This document shows, one piece after another, positions 24,760 through 35,311 of a stretch of DNA of 64,000 nucleotides. The position numbers were made by a program, and so were the translations under genes. This DNA is from Mytilisepta virgata (taxonomy: Eukaryota; Mollusca; Bivalvia; Mytilida; Mytilidae). How positions within the stretch are numbered: the first letter of the stretch is position 1; every line of letters starts with the position of its first letter. Location: positions 37,648,230-37,712,229 of the forward strand of contig CM051516.1 of NCBI GenBank assembly GCA_028015205.1. Reading direction: 5' to 3'. The notes below the pieces were generated by a model, which worked only from the letters and a program-made list of their open reading frames with translations, searched no databases and was not told the origin of the DNA.

Positions 24760-27700
24760 GTAGGCCTCTATAGATTTCAGTAATGTTTCCTTTAGTGTCG
24801 TCATATGTACATCCACAGCCCAAAGCCGGCCAAGCTTCTCCTAAACCGGAAACTAGTGTTAGTAGTAATGCTTTGACGAAGTTATGTATTTTTAATAATA
24901 GGTATAACCAGAACTTTTATTTTCAGTCCTCTTAAATTTTGTTATTTAACATTAACCATTGTGTGTTGTTAATGTCTCTCAGCGCTAGGTAAAACATCAT
25001 AAGTACCATGGCTCCTGAGCCAAAATATATCAACAAAAGTATTAAAATAAAATGGACCATGAACCTCAGAAATACTTCGACCCTTGTGTATGGCAAGCCG
25101 TTTTACTATTTATTCTAACTTAAAGATATCTAATAAAATTTATAAGCTTTATAAGATATTTCATATAGTTTATAAGATATCTTATATAGTTTATAAGATA
25201 TCTCATATAATTTAAAAGATATCTCATATAATTTTCTTTGAAAGATATAAACTATATGAGATATCTTATAAACTATATAAGATATCTTATAAACTATATA
25301 AGATATCTTAAAAACTATATAAGATATCTTATAAAATATATGAGATATCTTATAAAGTATAAAAGATATCTTAGTTTATAAGATATCTTATATAGTTTAT
25401 AAGATATCTCATATAATTTAAAAGATATCTCATATAGTTTTTCTTTATAAGATATCTTATAAATTATATGAGATATCTTACATAAAAAATATTTATAAGA
25501 TATCTTACATAAAAAATATTTATAAGATATCTTATAAACATTATAAGATATCTTATAAAAACTAGATTATATAAGATATATTATATATTATATGAGATAT
25601 CTTAATACTTTATAAGATATCTTCTAAAGTTGATATCTTATAAAGTTTATAAGATATCTTATATGGTTTATAAGATATCTCATATAATTTTCCTTATAAG
25701 ATATCTTATAAATTATATGAGTATATCAGATATCTTATATAAAAAATATTTATAAGATATCTTATAAACTTTATTAGATATCTTATATACTTTTGAGATA
25801 TCTTTTATACTTTTTAAGATATCTTATATATTATACGAGATATCTTGAAGTTAGAATAAATAATAAAACGGCTTGCCATACTTGTCGTTCTCAATTCATA
25901 TACAAATATATAAAATAGAATAAATAGAACAATGTAGAATAGTATATGAAAGTTTCATTTTTGTGTTTCTTTGATAAGGAGCCAGTTCTGGAATAGGACA
26001 AGGAACAGCTATTTTATTTTCCAAACTTGGCGCTAAGTTATCCATTACAGGAAGAAATGAAGACAACCTTACAAAGACAGCACATGAATGTGAAAAACAA
26101 AGTGGCTTAAAGGTATACATTCAATAGTGAATTTGTTGTATGCTTAAAAAAACAACCAGGAGAACTTACATAGAATGTTGTGTACAATGCGTTTCAGCTT
26201 AGCGTAGTGACAAATCTAAAAATAGCAGAAACAAACATCCACGACAACAATACCTACTAACGTAGGTTTTCATTTGTTTACACAGACTAATCAAAAGGTG
26301 GGGTGTAATCTCAGGTAAATAAAGGGGAAATACCTTTGCTAGAAATAAAAAATGTTAGGTTGGAATAAGACTGCTGAAGTTTTAAATGGATAAAATAGAT
26401 TCTTTCGTCTAGAGTTTAAACAAGTTCGGTTCTTGAATGTTAAAAATAAAATAGATAATAATTCACATGATTTTGTTGAGACTATAATAATCAGTCATGG
26501 TCTAAGATGTGAGATAGGACAATTCCACCCGAGGGTTCACATTTTCCAGTCAGAAACGAGGCTTGCGAGTTTCTGATGATAGAAAATGTGAACCCGAGGG
26601 TGGAATTGTCCAGTCTCACATTTGTTACCATTACTGATTATGTACTCACATTTCTCGGCCGAATATTTAGAATATTTAAACAAATAGACATGGCCGCCAT
26701 GACTCGAAAATGCGCTCTATTAAATTAGACAACTTAGTGCAAAATAAATAACATATTTGAAAAGGTCGTATGCGTTTTGGTGTTGTACCAAAGGTACAAA
26801 ACTTTAAAAAGATATCTTTTAGGTTGTGCTTTTCAAATTGAAGCGATCTTTATTTCGACGTTGTCGTACCATTTTTTGCGAAGTTGCGTGTTTTCTGACG
26901 TTCTAGCATTGCGACGTGACGTTTTTTTTTTTTTTTGCATTTTTACGTCAAGGTAGGTCATGTGATGTGAGATGCACAATCTCACACTGGTGTCTCACAC
27001 GGACTATTATAACTGTCCCAAACACATAGAAATGTGAGAAATATATGTCTCTGATATTATGAACAATTACTGGAAAACAAATATCATACGAGCGACCAAA
27101 AAAATACAAATAATGCAGATCCTCCCGATTCATTCTTGTATCATTTAATCTGGTTTCAGCCATATAAAAAGGGTAGAGATTCCAAGGAATAGGTGTTCCA
27201 TCTCCCAATTTTGGTTACATTTTCCAAAAACCGAAGGGGGTTTGAACCCCGGAACCTATATCATAAAACTGTATTATGAATTACCAATTCAAGTGCAAAG
27301 AATTTTGATTAACAAATTACAAATATAGAAAAATACTGGCTATTAAAACTGACAATCTTAAAATTTTATTTCTAAATATTTATATACTGTATTCTGAAAG
27401 CGAAATACAGAACATGTTTATATTTTACTTTTCCATCTGGCAACATATACATGCAACATATTATATATAAACAAACCATAAATTTGGGACGATTTAGTTT
27501 TATAAAGTGTTTAAAAAAAATAGATACAGTATAAAGTACTAATAATTACCGACTTCCTCTTTGTAATTTTCCTATGCTGTAATGCATTATTTTCAAGTTA
27601 CATATATGTTCTATAATAAAAAAAGAAATGACAGATGGACGTACACGGACTGGCATGATGTAACCAATCAAAATCTAAGAATTACTCTGCCGTCATATTA

Positions 27701-30700
27701 ATGTGTACAGAATATTCCCAGACTTAAGAATTTTCTTTTTTAACGCACTGTAGCCTCATCTCTAGCTCGGGAAAGGAAGGGGACACTTACTGTTTTGTTG
27801 GACTGTTGTGCGGCTGAAACAGTGTACACCCCACCCGTATCATATATTTAAGATCTTAAAATTGTATACTTAGTAAATTATTTGTTTATTTCCATTGTCA
27901 CAATCGCTACTTCCTTATTTGGAAATCTCATGTAGTCTGTCTATTTGATTGGTTTTCGCATACAGACTGCGGCCAATGAAATTCCATGTTACAACTTTCG
28001 CACGTTCGCTGAAACCTTGTGTACCATTTTTTTGTAAATTTGTAGCGTTCATAGATCTTCATAGACACGCTAAGCAGAAACGCATTTCCTTATAATGGAA
28101 TATTGTCTCATCGAATTATACAAAATATCATTTAAGTTTCATTTATCACTACATTAAAGCAAAAAGATTTCTTTATTCCGGAATAAACACAACTTGAAAT
28201 CTAGTTTGTGCTGCTTTTCTATGTATTTGTTGCTGTCCAATAATATTAGATATCTATATATATATATATAAATAAAAACTATAAATCGTAATTCCGGACG
28301 TTTCAGCCGGTCGCCGGCTTTCCTCAGCGGAATTTATTATGAGAGTAACTCTTGGTAACATAGATGCGTACATGTAACAATCCATATATATTGTAAACCA
28401 TAGATATTACCAACTTATTGTCTATACCTAAATATGGATCTCTTAAACATTTTTATCAGCCTCTGACAGTGGTTGCAGATTTAGCCAAGGAAGAGGATAC
28501 TCGTCGCGTTATTGAAGAAACCATTAAGTTCTACGGTACACTAAATATTCTAGTAAGTTAATTGCAGTTTTACTACATTGTACTAAGCAGTACTAAAAAG
28601 GACAAATATACCTAAAGAGCAATCAAAAAAACGTAATCCATTGGACAGACAAACCCGGGAAGACAAATGAACAACCACAAGCACAACAAATAAACACATA
28701 AAACTAAAAAACAATGAACAACACGAACTCCTATAAAATACCAGGAGTGAACCCAGGTGCTCCGGAAGGGTAAGCAGTTCCTGCTCCGTATACGGCACCC
28801 GTCGTGAAGTTTAACAAAGTCAATCCTTGGGAAGTCACAAATCGATGGAGGCACATGAAAGGTTACGACAGTGGGAACAGGTCCAACATCATCTTAGATA
28901 TTGGAACAATTCTTAGTGATGACATCAACTTATCCCTGATAAAACCCTGGTTAAGAAGCTTTTGTGACAGCAGCAATCCTCTTTGTCGAAAGTCAGGGTA
29001 ACTCACGCATGCCCTTGAAAATCGGATAAGCTGAGAAAAGTATCTGAGAAACATACTGTTTGCATAAAGTTAAGACAAAATGCTTCATTTCGGAACTATG
29101 TTGTTCTTAAACATCATAAATAACCTTTCTTTCTTTAGGAAATGTCAAATATTAACGATTTTGAACATTTAGAAATGTCTTTAGAACACTAAAAATGTTT
29201 AAAAAGTACGATAAAAATAAATTAGGAATAAGATGTTAAGACTTCATTATAAAAACTTGCCAGCTATAGTGGAAATTTACATAGATGCTACTTGCTATTA
29301 CAAAACGGGTGCTTACAACGTTTCTCCCCCCCCCCCTCTCTCTCTAACGCTGCAAGTACATTATTAATTGCTACATTTGACGCATTTCAGGTAAATAATG
29401 CTGGAATCCCTATCATGGGAGGGATAGAAACGCTGACATTAGAACAGTATGACGAAGTCATGAATATAAATACCAGGTATAAGATTCTCGAATTCAATGA
29501 ATATAGTTCCTTGGATAAAAGATTTTATTCTATGTTTATCTGATTGATTTTTTTTTATGTGTTTCAAAGAAAAATTATCATCTTTTTGGAATTGCTTATG
29601 TTACCAGTTGTTAACGATTGTTGTCGGTTCTTGTTGAGTTTATGTCATCATTAGTTGTTTAGTTTACATAAATTGTTTACGTCATCAATTGCTGTTAAGG
29701 TGTTTTTTAATGTTTTACTTGCTGTTATAATGATTTAGGATTGCTTGGGATTGTTTATATTGTTATAGGATTTGTCAGTTGTTGACACTAAAATATTAAA
29801 ATTGTCAGTTGTTATTCAGATTATGGGGGATTGTCATTCTGTGTGTTGTCAGTTGTTATTGACAAATTGATTATGTTTTCGGATGGAGTTATTGGGAACG
29901 TTTATGTTGTCAGGTTTTGTAGTTTAGAGTATTTATGATGTCCTTAATGTGGCATAAAATCGTGATAAAACAAAAAGAACATATCACAATAATATTTATA
30001 TATCAGTTAACTGATTTCCAGAAAATGTACAAAGTCTCAACGTCTCGTTTTGAAATGGCATGCCGATAATGAGGAACCAGAGTGAGTTATCTTTTCCTAA
30101 CCAATGTACATAAGGGAGATAATTAAATTCTCTCCCTTTTGTCTTGAGGCTAAAAGGGAGACAAATTTATTACCTCCCTTACTTACATTGGTTAGGAAAA
30201 TATAACTCACTCTGGTTTCTCATTAAACTTGACGAATGAGGGATGTTGGGAGTAAATGTTGTCTCCTTCATTTTTCAGATCTATTTTTCACATCACCAAA
30301 CTGGCAGTCCCATACCTTTCTCAGTCAAAAGGTTGTGTAGTGAACGTTTCTACAATTGTAACTTTCAATCCAATACCTAATCTCCTAGCATACGGTATGT
30401 CCAAGTCTGCGTTGGATTTTTTCACAAAAAATTTAGCAGCAGGTGAGTTATTCTGCGCTTTGTTCCGCAAAAGTTAGTTTAAAATAACCTTTATAGATAG
30501 TGGGGGAAACATTGTCACCCATAAATAAAAAGCGTGTCAGCGCGAATCTTCCAAGACAATGGTTTTCCTTGCTATTGTTTACAGCATAATAAAAAAAAAT
30601 ATCCGCAATATTTTGTATACGTTTAAATCACGCAGCTGCAAATTGAGATGTAAAGTTGGAGGTGCATTTTAATAGCAATACAGAAACTTGGCGAAATCGG

Positions 30701-33700
30701 GTGTCCTTTTTATATCCTTACTGCTGTGAGCCATACAACAACACACATAACAGGAGAGATGACAATCCGACAATTAACGTCATCCAATTGACAGACCCAC
30801 TGACAAAAAATAACATAAAAGAGCATAATGCACAAACATAGAAGTAAAAGAGAGTTGGAATAGTATAACTTTGTACTGACACTGAGTATTGGTGGGGTTA
30901 CACCGGGTATCCCCAGGTCAGTTGCTAGTATTTCGAAACATTCAAGTCCAGGCGAGCGATACAGCCTCTAGTTAATTTTCTCTTCATCCTTTCGGATTGT
31001 TGTTTTGGTTTTCAACATTTTAGGCCTCATGTAGTCTGTCTAGTCGTAAATTGACGAAATGTGCACATCTTGTGCATCAAAATCGGTATCAAAGAATTGA
31101 GAATTGGGTTGATACCACTGCTGGTGGACTCCAAGTCCCCGAGGGTATCCCCAGCTCAGTTGCTAGTATTTCGATACTAGCCCGAAATTGATGCTTAAAA
31201 TGTACTGTCACAAAATTGTAAAATTTATGAAAACTAAGGAGTATCTCCCTTGTGCATAGCTCTGTCCTTAAATGGGTTGGCTTTACCCCTTTTGACCTTT
31301 TTGGTATTTTTGAATTTGCTCTTCAACCCTTTGGATTGTTGACAAAGTCCAGGCGAGCGATACAGCCTCTAGTTAATTTTTTTTTCATCCTTTCGGATGT
31401 TGTTTTGGTTTTCCACATTTTAGGCCTTGAGCACAACTGATTAGTCGTAAATCGTCGAAATGTGCACATCTTGTGCATCAAAATTGGTATCAAAGAATTT
31501 TATTTGCTGGTTAACAACATCTCCCACCTATCTTTCCTGACCCTCTGGTGTTTAAAACATACTATAAAAGGAGTTACAGTATGAGGTTTACTTGGTTCAA
31601 TCAGAATACCTAGAAAAAATGTATAGAAAAGAAAGTGTATGTGAGAACTAAGTATATTTCAATTTTTGACCGACTGGTTGTGCAATGAACTAAACAAATT
31701 GCGAGAAATGGTAGTCATTTGCCTAATTTGGTGATCTTACTTTACTATAAACGTATCATGTTTTTATAGAACTTGCACCAAAGAACATCAGAGTAAATGG
31801 TGTAAAGTAAGTAAACATCAGAATAAATAGTGTAAAGTATTAAGTAAAACATAAGGGTAAATAATGTAAACTATATACACATCAGAGTAAACAGTGTAAA
31901 GTAAGTAAACATCAGTGTCGATAGTTCAAAGTAAGTAAACAGAGTAACCAGTGTATAATAAGTATACACCAGAGTAAATAGTGTAAAGTAAGAAAACATC
32001 AGAGTAAATAGTGTAAAGTATATAAACATCAGAGTAAACAGTGTAAAGTAAGTAAATAGTGTAAAATAAGTAAACATCAGAGTCAATAGTGTAAAGTAAG
32101 AAAATATCAGAGTAAATAGGCATGCTTTTGGCATCAGTCAAAAGTGTAAAGTAAGTAAACATCAGAGTAAATAGTGTAAAGTATTAAGTAAAACATAAGG
32201 GTAAATAATGTAAACTATATAAACATCAGAGTAAACAGTGTAAAGTAAGTAAACATCAGTGTCGAAAGTTCAAAGTAAGTAAACATCAGAGTAAACAGTG
32301 TAAAATAAGTAAACATCAGAGTAAATAGTGTAAAGTAAGTAAACATCAGAGTAAACAGTGTAAAGTACGCAAACATCAGAGTAAACAGTGTAAAGTAAGT
32401 AAACATTACAAGACATTCACCACTGAACAGTAGATATTTGTTATGACAAGCACAAAACAAAAACATAGTACAAATGCGATCTATTAAGGAGTATCTCCCT
32501 CGTGCATTGCTCTGTCCTTAGATGCATTTGGGATAACCCCTTTTGCTCATTTTGACAATTTGAATTTGCTCTTCAACTATTTGCATTATGGATTTGGTTT
32601 TCAACATTTTAGGCCTTGAGCATAATTTTCACATCACCAAACTGGCAGTTAATCGACGAAATGTGCACATCTTGTGCATCACAAGTGGTATCAAAGAATT
32701 TATTTTTACACATTTAGATAATGCATTTAGGCATTGGGTGATATGCAGGCAAAATTTGGGAGACAAAAATATATAACATGTCAAATATTCCATAGTAAAC
32801 ATATTTCTGGGCTATTTTGTTTGTAAATAGTTTGTCTTTTTTATACTCCTAATTTGATTATAAATTCTGGCTTTTCTTTAACAGTTAACTTCATTCTTTT
32901 TTTTAAGTCCTGGAGTTATATCAACAGAAGTATATAAACAAATGGGTATGGACAAAGAAACGTATCAAAATGTAAGTCTGGAGTATTTTTTTCACAATTG
33001 CAACTGTGTTCTTAGTGTACATGACGGTATTGATTAAGAAATAATTCATTGGTGCCATGCTTTATGGCTATTTTAACATGATTAGGCCTTATATTTGTTT
33101 ATATTTTACACCGAGCGTTAGTGAGGTGTTCTATGGCTATTTTTGCTAAATGTTTGCAAAGCGATATATGTAAGATAGATTCAGTGAGATGGAAGAATAT
33201 GACTTTGAAACTTTATTTTATCAACAAAATACAACAGTTTCGTGATTTCATGTGTGCTTCACGCTTCACGTCAACAAAGCATTGTAAGCATGTGGCAATA
33301 ATAATTGTTCTATATAGAACACGGTTGTGTTTCTATGGCACCTCATATTAGAACAAGATTGTTACACGTAGCCATATGTCCCCGCCGCAAAGAAAAGTCG
33401 AAGTCCAACAGATATACCAAATGTGTATTATTGAAATGGGGGCATAGGATCAAGTACATGTGGTGACTAACAATCCCACAAAATTTGTACAAAATCCGAT
33501 CAGCGGTCTCAGAGAAGTTGCATCCACAAAGTGTTCTTATAGTGTCACATGCACAAAAACGTTAAAGTCCCATAACTCCAGTAAAATTTGTCGAATCAAA
33601 ATCGTGGTGCGATAGGATAAAGATCATATGGTGACTAACAATCCTACAAAATTTGAACGAACTCTGATAAGCGGTCTCAGAGGAGATGCGTCCACAAGCA

Positions 33701-34104
33701 ATTGTGACCGACGGACGGACGCAGTCCAATACTAAGTCCCTCCGTCGCGTTGAGGCGGGGTACAATTAGGGCTAATTGTTACGGTTACAACCATAAATAT
33801 ATAGATTGATATATATAGAAGTTGTCGACCAATATTAATAACATCACCAGTACCAAACTTTAAATTACGAGTTGGTTCATTTACAACCTCTTTCTGAGGT
33901 GATATAGCATTTTTTTTTAATTTTAAACTTTTTTTATTGCAGCAGGTGCTTGGAAGGTGCAAGTTCGTCAATGTTTTAGGCAGACCTGGCGAAGTTAATG
34001 AAGTGGCTGATCTGATTGCTTTCCTATCATCAGACAATTCGTCGTTTATAACCGGAGCTACCATTCCAATAGATGGAGGAGCACACATCATGACAGCAAA
34101 ATAA
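24714..34104 (+). CDS. Classical short-chain dehydrogenase/reductase, copy 1 (SDR1), eight exons, 261 aa
   Basis: NAD(P)(H)-dependent oxidoreductase; substrate unknown. Exons: 24714-24759, 25979-26112, 28460-28552, 29391-29476, 30279-30442, 31770-31806, 32908-32971, 33943-34104; all junctions GT-AG, 786 nt with stop. Motifs: TGASSGIG (15-22) for cofactor binding, NNAG (93-96), catalytic Asn118 in MNINTR, YGMSK with Tyr158 and Lys162, and NPGVIST (187-193). A basic GRN after the second strand favours NADP(H) (inference). The residue 13 before Tyr158, normally the catalytic Ser, is Thr145 (Ser144 sits beside it). No signal peptide or membrane segment, so probably cytosolic. About 90% identical to SDR2 (25 differences of 261 by eye). 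Introns hold a palindromic TIR element, a Penelope-like tail, a foldback and a minisatellite. A TTAA-flanked element interrupts the 3' flank 22 bp after the stop. Confidence 0.93.
25091..25878. mobile_element. TIR element made of AGATATCT palindromes (Pal1), intron 1 of SDR1
   Basis: Inverted ends begin TGGCAAGCCGTTTTA and match for about 40 bp with two mismatches; each end is flanked by TA (25089-25090, 25879-25880), consistent with a TA target duplication. Between them the sequence is almost entirely an array of aagatatctt or aagatatctc palindromes spaced roughly 15-25 bp apart by ataaact/atatagtt-type spacers in both orientations. No ORF. A relative with diverged ends is at 50954-52105. 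Confidence 0.8.
25979..26112 (+). CDS. SDR1 exon 2
   Basis: Completes Gly16 and encodes [20 protein letters not shown] and the GRNEDN loop; donor GTATAC. Only 3 of 134 nt differ from SDR2 exon 2. Confidence 0.93.
26488..26640. mobile_element. Foldback element in SDR1 intron 2
   Basis: Near-complete hairpin: taatcagt...gtgagat..ggacaattccaccc on the left is mirrored by gggtggaattgtcc...ctcacattt...actgatta on the right. Arms are about 65 nt around a short apex with gaggcttgcgag. Confidence 0.75.
26641..28250. other. SDR1 intron 2, no gene
   Basis: AT-rich intron; 26890-27030 repeats pieces of the neighbouring foldback (ctcacac, gtgagatgc). The last 250 bp before exon 3 match SDR2 intron 2. 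Confidence 0.35.
28252..28271. repeat. (TA)n microsatellite
   Basis: Short run of TA dinucleotides (atctatatatatatatata). Confidence 0.8.
28460..28552 (+). CDS. SDR1 exon 3
   Basis: Phase 0 exon, acceptor TTTATCAG, donor GTAAGT; encodes [20 protein letters not shown] and ends YGTLNIL before NNAG. Differs from SDR2 at about 14 of 93 nt. Confidence 0.93.
28590..29040 (-). mobile_element. Penelope-like 3' fragment in SDR1 intron 3
   Basis: 28590-28800 matches the non-coding tail at 288-510 (aaacccgggaagacaaatga type blocks); 28870-29040 encodes [27 protein letters not shown] and RDKLMSSLR of the same protein. It is a 5'-truncated copy with an internal deletion. Confidence 0.75.
29391..29476 (+). 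CDS. SDR1 exon 4
   Basis: Encodes [20 protein letters not shown] to NINT and two bases of Arg120; acceptor CATTTCAG, donor GTATAA. Contains NNAG and catalytic Asn118. Confidence 0.93.
30068..30224. mobile_element. Foldback element in SDR1 intron 4
   Basis: Arms of about 65-70 nt: aatgaggaaccagagtgagt and accaatgtacataagggaga on the left recur inverted on the right. Both ends read TAATGAG/CTCATTA. Looks like a MITE. Confidence 0.75.
30279..30442 (+). CDS. SDR1 exon 5
   Basis: Acceptor TTTTTCAG, donor GTGAGT. Holds the active-site segment [20 protein letters not shown] and Lys162. Seven of its residues differ from SDR2, mostly between Thr145 and Tyr158. Confidence 0.93.
31030..31505. mobile_element. 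Dispersed repeat R1, tandem copies in SDR1 intron 5
   Basis: Two copies share aaatgtgcacatcttgtgca, attggtatcaaagaatt and the upstream ctaaggagtatctccct. Includes the hairpin-like gctggtggactccaag segment. Confidence 0.55.
31770..31806 (+). CDS. SDR1 exon 6
   Basis: 37-nt exon, acceptor TTTATAG, donor GTAAGT; encodes [12 protein letters not shown] plus two bases of Asn187. Its 3' end is the founder of the minisatellite that follows. Confidence 0.9.
31797..32405. repeat. 30-bp minisatellite grown from the exon 6 donor site
   Basis: About 18-20 diverged copies of a 30-bp unit: the last coding bases of exon 6 (catcagagtaaatagtgtaa) followed by agtaagtaaa, so each unit carries a copy of the AAA|GTAAGT donor. 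A 340-350 bp higher-order duplication is visible (gtattaagtaaaacataagg at 31837 and 32181). The paralogous SDR2 site has only one unit, joined directly to the same downstream sequence (cattacaagacattcacc). Confidence 0.9.
32470..32705. mobile_element. Dispersed repeat R1 carrying a fragment of SDR exon 5
   Basis: Ordinary R1 (ggagtatctccct, ttaggccttgagca, cgacgaaatgtgcacatctt) except that 32626-32649 is a 24-nt exact copy of 30285-30308 in SDR1 exon 5. Confidence 0.6.
32908..32971 (+). CDS. SDR1 exon 7
   Basis: Acceptor TTTTAAG, donor GTAAGT; completes Asn187 and encodes [20 protein letters not shown] and N. Covers the PGxxxT cofactor loop and substrate lid. Confidence 0.92.
33365..33745. 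repeat. Dispersed repeat with two internal units, SDR1 intron 7
   Basis: Both halves contain ggtgactaacaatcc, acaaaatttg and agcggtctcagag; ends in gaccgacggacggacgcagt. Period about 190 bp. No ORF. Confidence 0.6.
33943..34104 (+). CDS. SDR1 exon 8 with stop
   Basis: Encodes [18 protein letters not shown] to [13 protein letters not shown]. The acceptor is a NAGNAG tandem (gcagcag), so Gln209 could be skipped; SDR2 has a single site. The 53-nt block from codon 25 of the exon is identical to SDR2. Confidence 0.93.
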   Translation, partial: QVLGRCKFVNVLGRPGEVNEVADLIAFLSSDNSSFITGATIPIDGGAHIMTAK

Positions 34105-34125
34105 ATGGCCATGATGTCAGTTTAA

Positions 34126-35311
34126 GGTAGGGGGTACCTAATTCGGCTATATTTCAGATTTTTATAAAATTTTGCATACAACTAGAGTTGAACTGCATCT
34201 GAATATCAAAAAAAATAATTTAGGTCCCTTTAATACTTTCCAAAATATGGTGTTTCAGCTTTTGGCAAACAGATGGGTAAATACACAGAATACACGCAGT
34301 TATTGCCCCAAAAAGTCAACTATGTAGACTTTAAATCACGATTTCTCAAAATCCAGTCCCTAGAATTTTTTTTTAAAAAATGATATATTATTGCCATTGA
34401 AATTCTCTTGTTATTGATATAAAATTTATTGGGGGTCACCAGATTCGTTTTTTAGTGTATTAAATTGATTACATTATGAAGAGTGAAAATAAGGGTCAAA
34501 AGGCCAAAACAAGCGTAACGTCGTCACGACGTCGCAATAAAAATGTTTATCGTATTTCCCTATGGCTATATCGACCTGCTGAGGCCTTCAGAATTTCCCG
34601 TATTTCGGCACTGTGACGTCGTAAAGAGTTGACCCGACCCTAATATGAGCTGACCCGAATATATCAGCGACGTCATAATGTTTGACCCAACGTTGACCCG
34701 AATATATCAGGAAAACATCCGGTTATAGGCGGATGGCCATCGAAAAGTAAGAAATCCCATTAAGATTGCTAGTTAACAATACGATAAATTTATTATCAAG
34801 TTTTCTTCAACAAATATTGTAAAATATAAGCCGCTTGACACAATATGAAGCTTTTTGGCTCGTTCGCTACGCTCACTCGCCGAAAAAGCTTCACATTGTG
34901 TCTCGCGGCTGATATTTTACGATATACGTTTGCAGAAAACCTGATAATATGTACATATATATTTTTAGTGTTTTTACAGACAGGACCTATAGTAGAATGA
35001 TTTCCACATCAAAAAAGAACCTGGGGACCCTATGTTTATTTAGTATCATTTAAACGAAACAGTTGAAAGCAATAACATATCGTTTTTAAAGAAAATCCTA
35101 GGGATTCGTTTTTGAGAAATGACGATTTAAAGTGAATTTTTTTTTCGGCAGTTTTTATATGAAATCCTTATGAATTTAAATCAACCGTACGAAAGAAATA
35201 TAAAAGCTAAATATAGAATTTTTCCGATATTTAGATGCAGTTTCTAATGTTCTAGCTGTATGTAAAATTTCATGAAAATCCATAATTTAGCGGATTTAGA
35301 TACCTCCTACC
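34126..35311. mobile_element. TTAA-flanked TIR element in the SDR1 3' flank
   Basis: Flanked on both sides by TTAA (34122-34125, 35312-35315). Imperfect inverted ends of about 85 bp begin GGTAGGGGGTACCTAA and GGTAGGAGGTATCTAA. SDR2 retains the empty site (gatgtcgattaaaacattg), confirming the borders. No transposase ORF, so non-autonomous. TTAA is typical of piggyBac-type integration, but the GG start is not typical of that family. Contains AATAAA at 34536-34541, which SDR1 transcripts could use. Confidence 0.8.
34819..34920. repeat. Hairpin inside the TTAA element
   Basis: gtaaaatataagccgc...gacacaatatgaagc pairs with gcttcacattgtgtc...gcggctgatattttac around the apex tcgttcgctacgctcactcg. 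Confidence 0.75.

Noticed and set aside
25120..25850. Palindrome array as a tRNA or structured RNA cluster
   Set aside because: No tRNA-like arm pattern; the palindromes are perfect 8-10 bp DNA symmetries with AT spacers.
31871..32466. Minus-strand ORFs with a 10-residue repeat ([10 protein letters not shown] type)
   Set aside because: They are readings through the 30-bp minisatellite; no start context or conservation.
32619..32650. A third SDR gene copy
   Set aside because: Only 24 nt of exon 5 are present, inside an R1 repeat, with no other exons nearby.
33732..34112. 126-codon minus-strand ORF over SDR1 exon 8 (and its twin at 53272-53508)
   Set aside because: It is the antisense of the SDR coding exon; the plus strand has splice sites, motifs and a matching paralogue.
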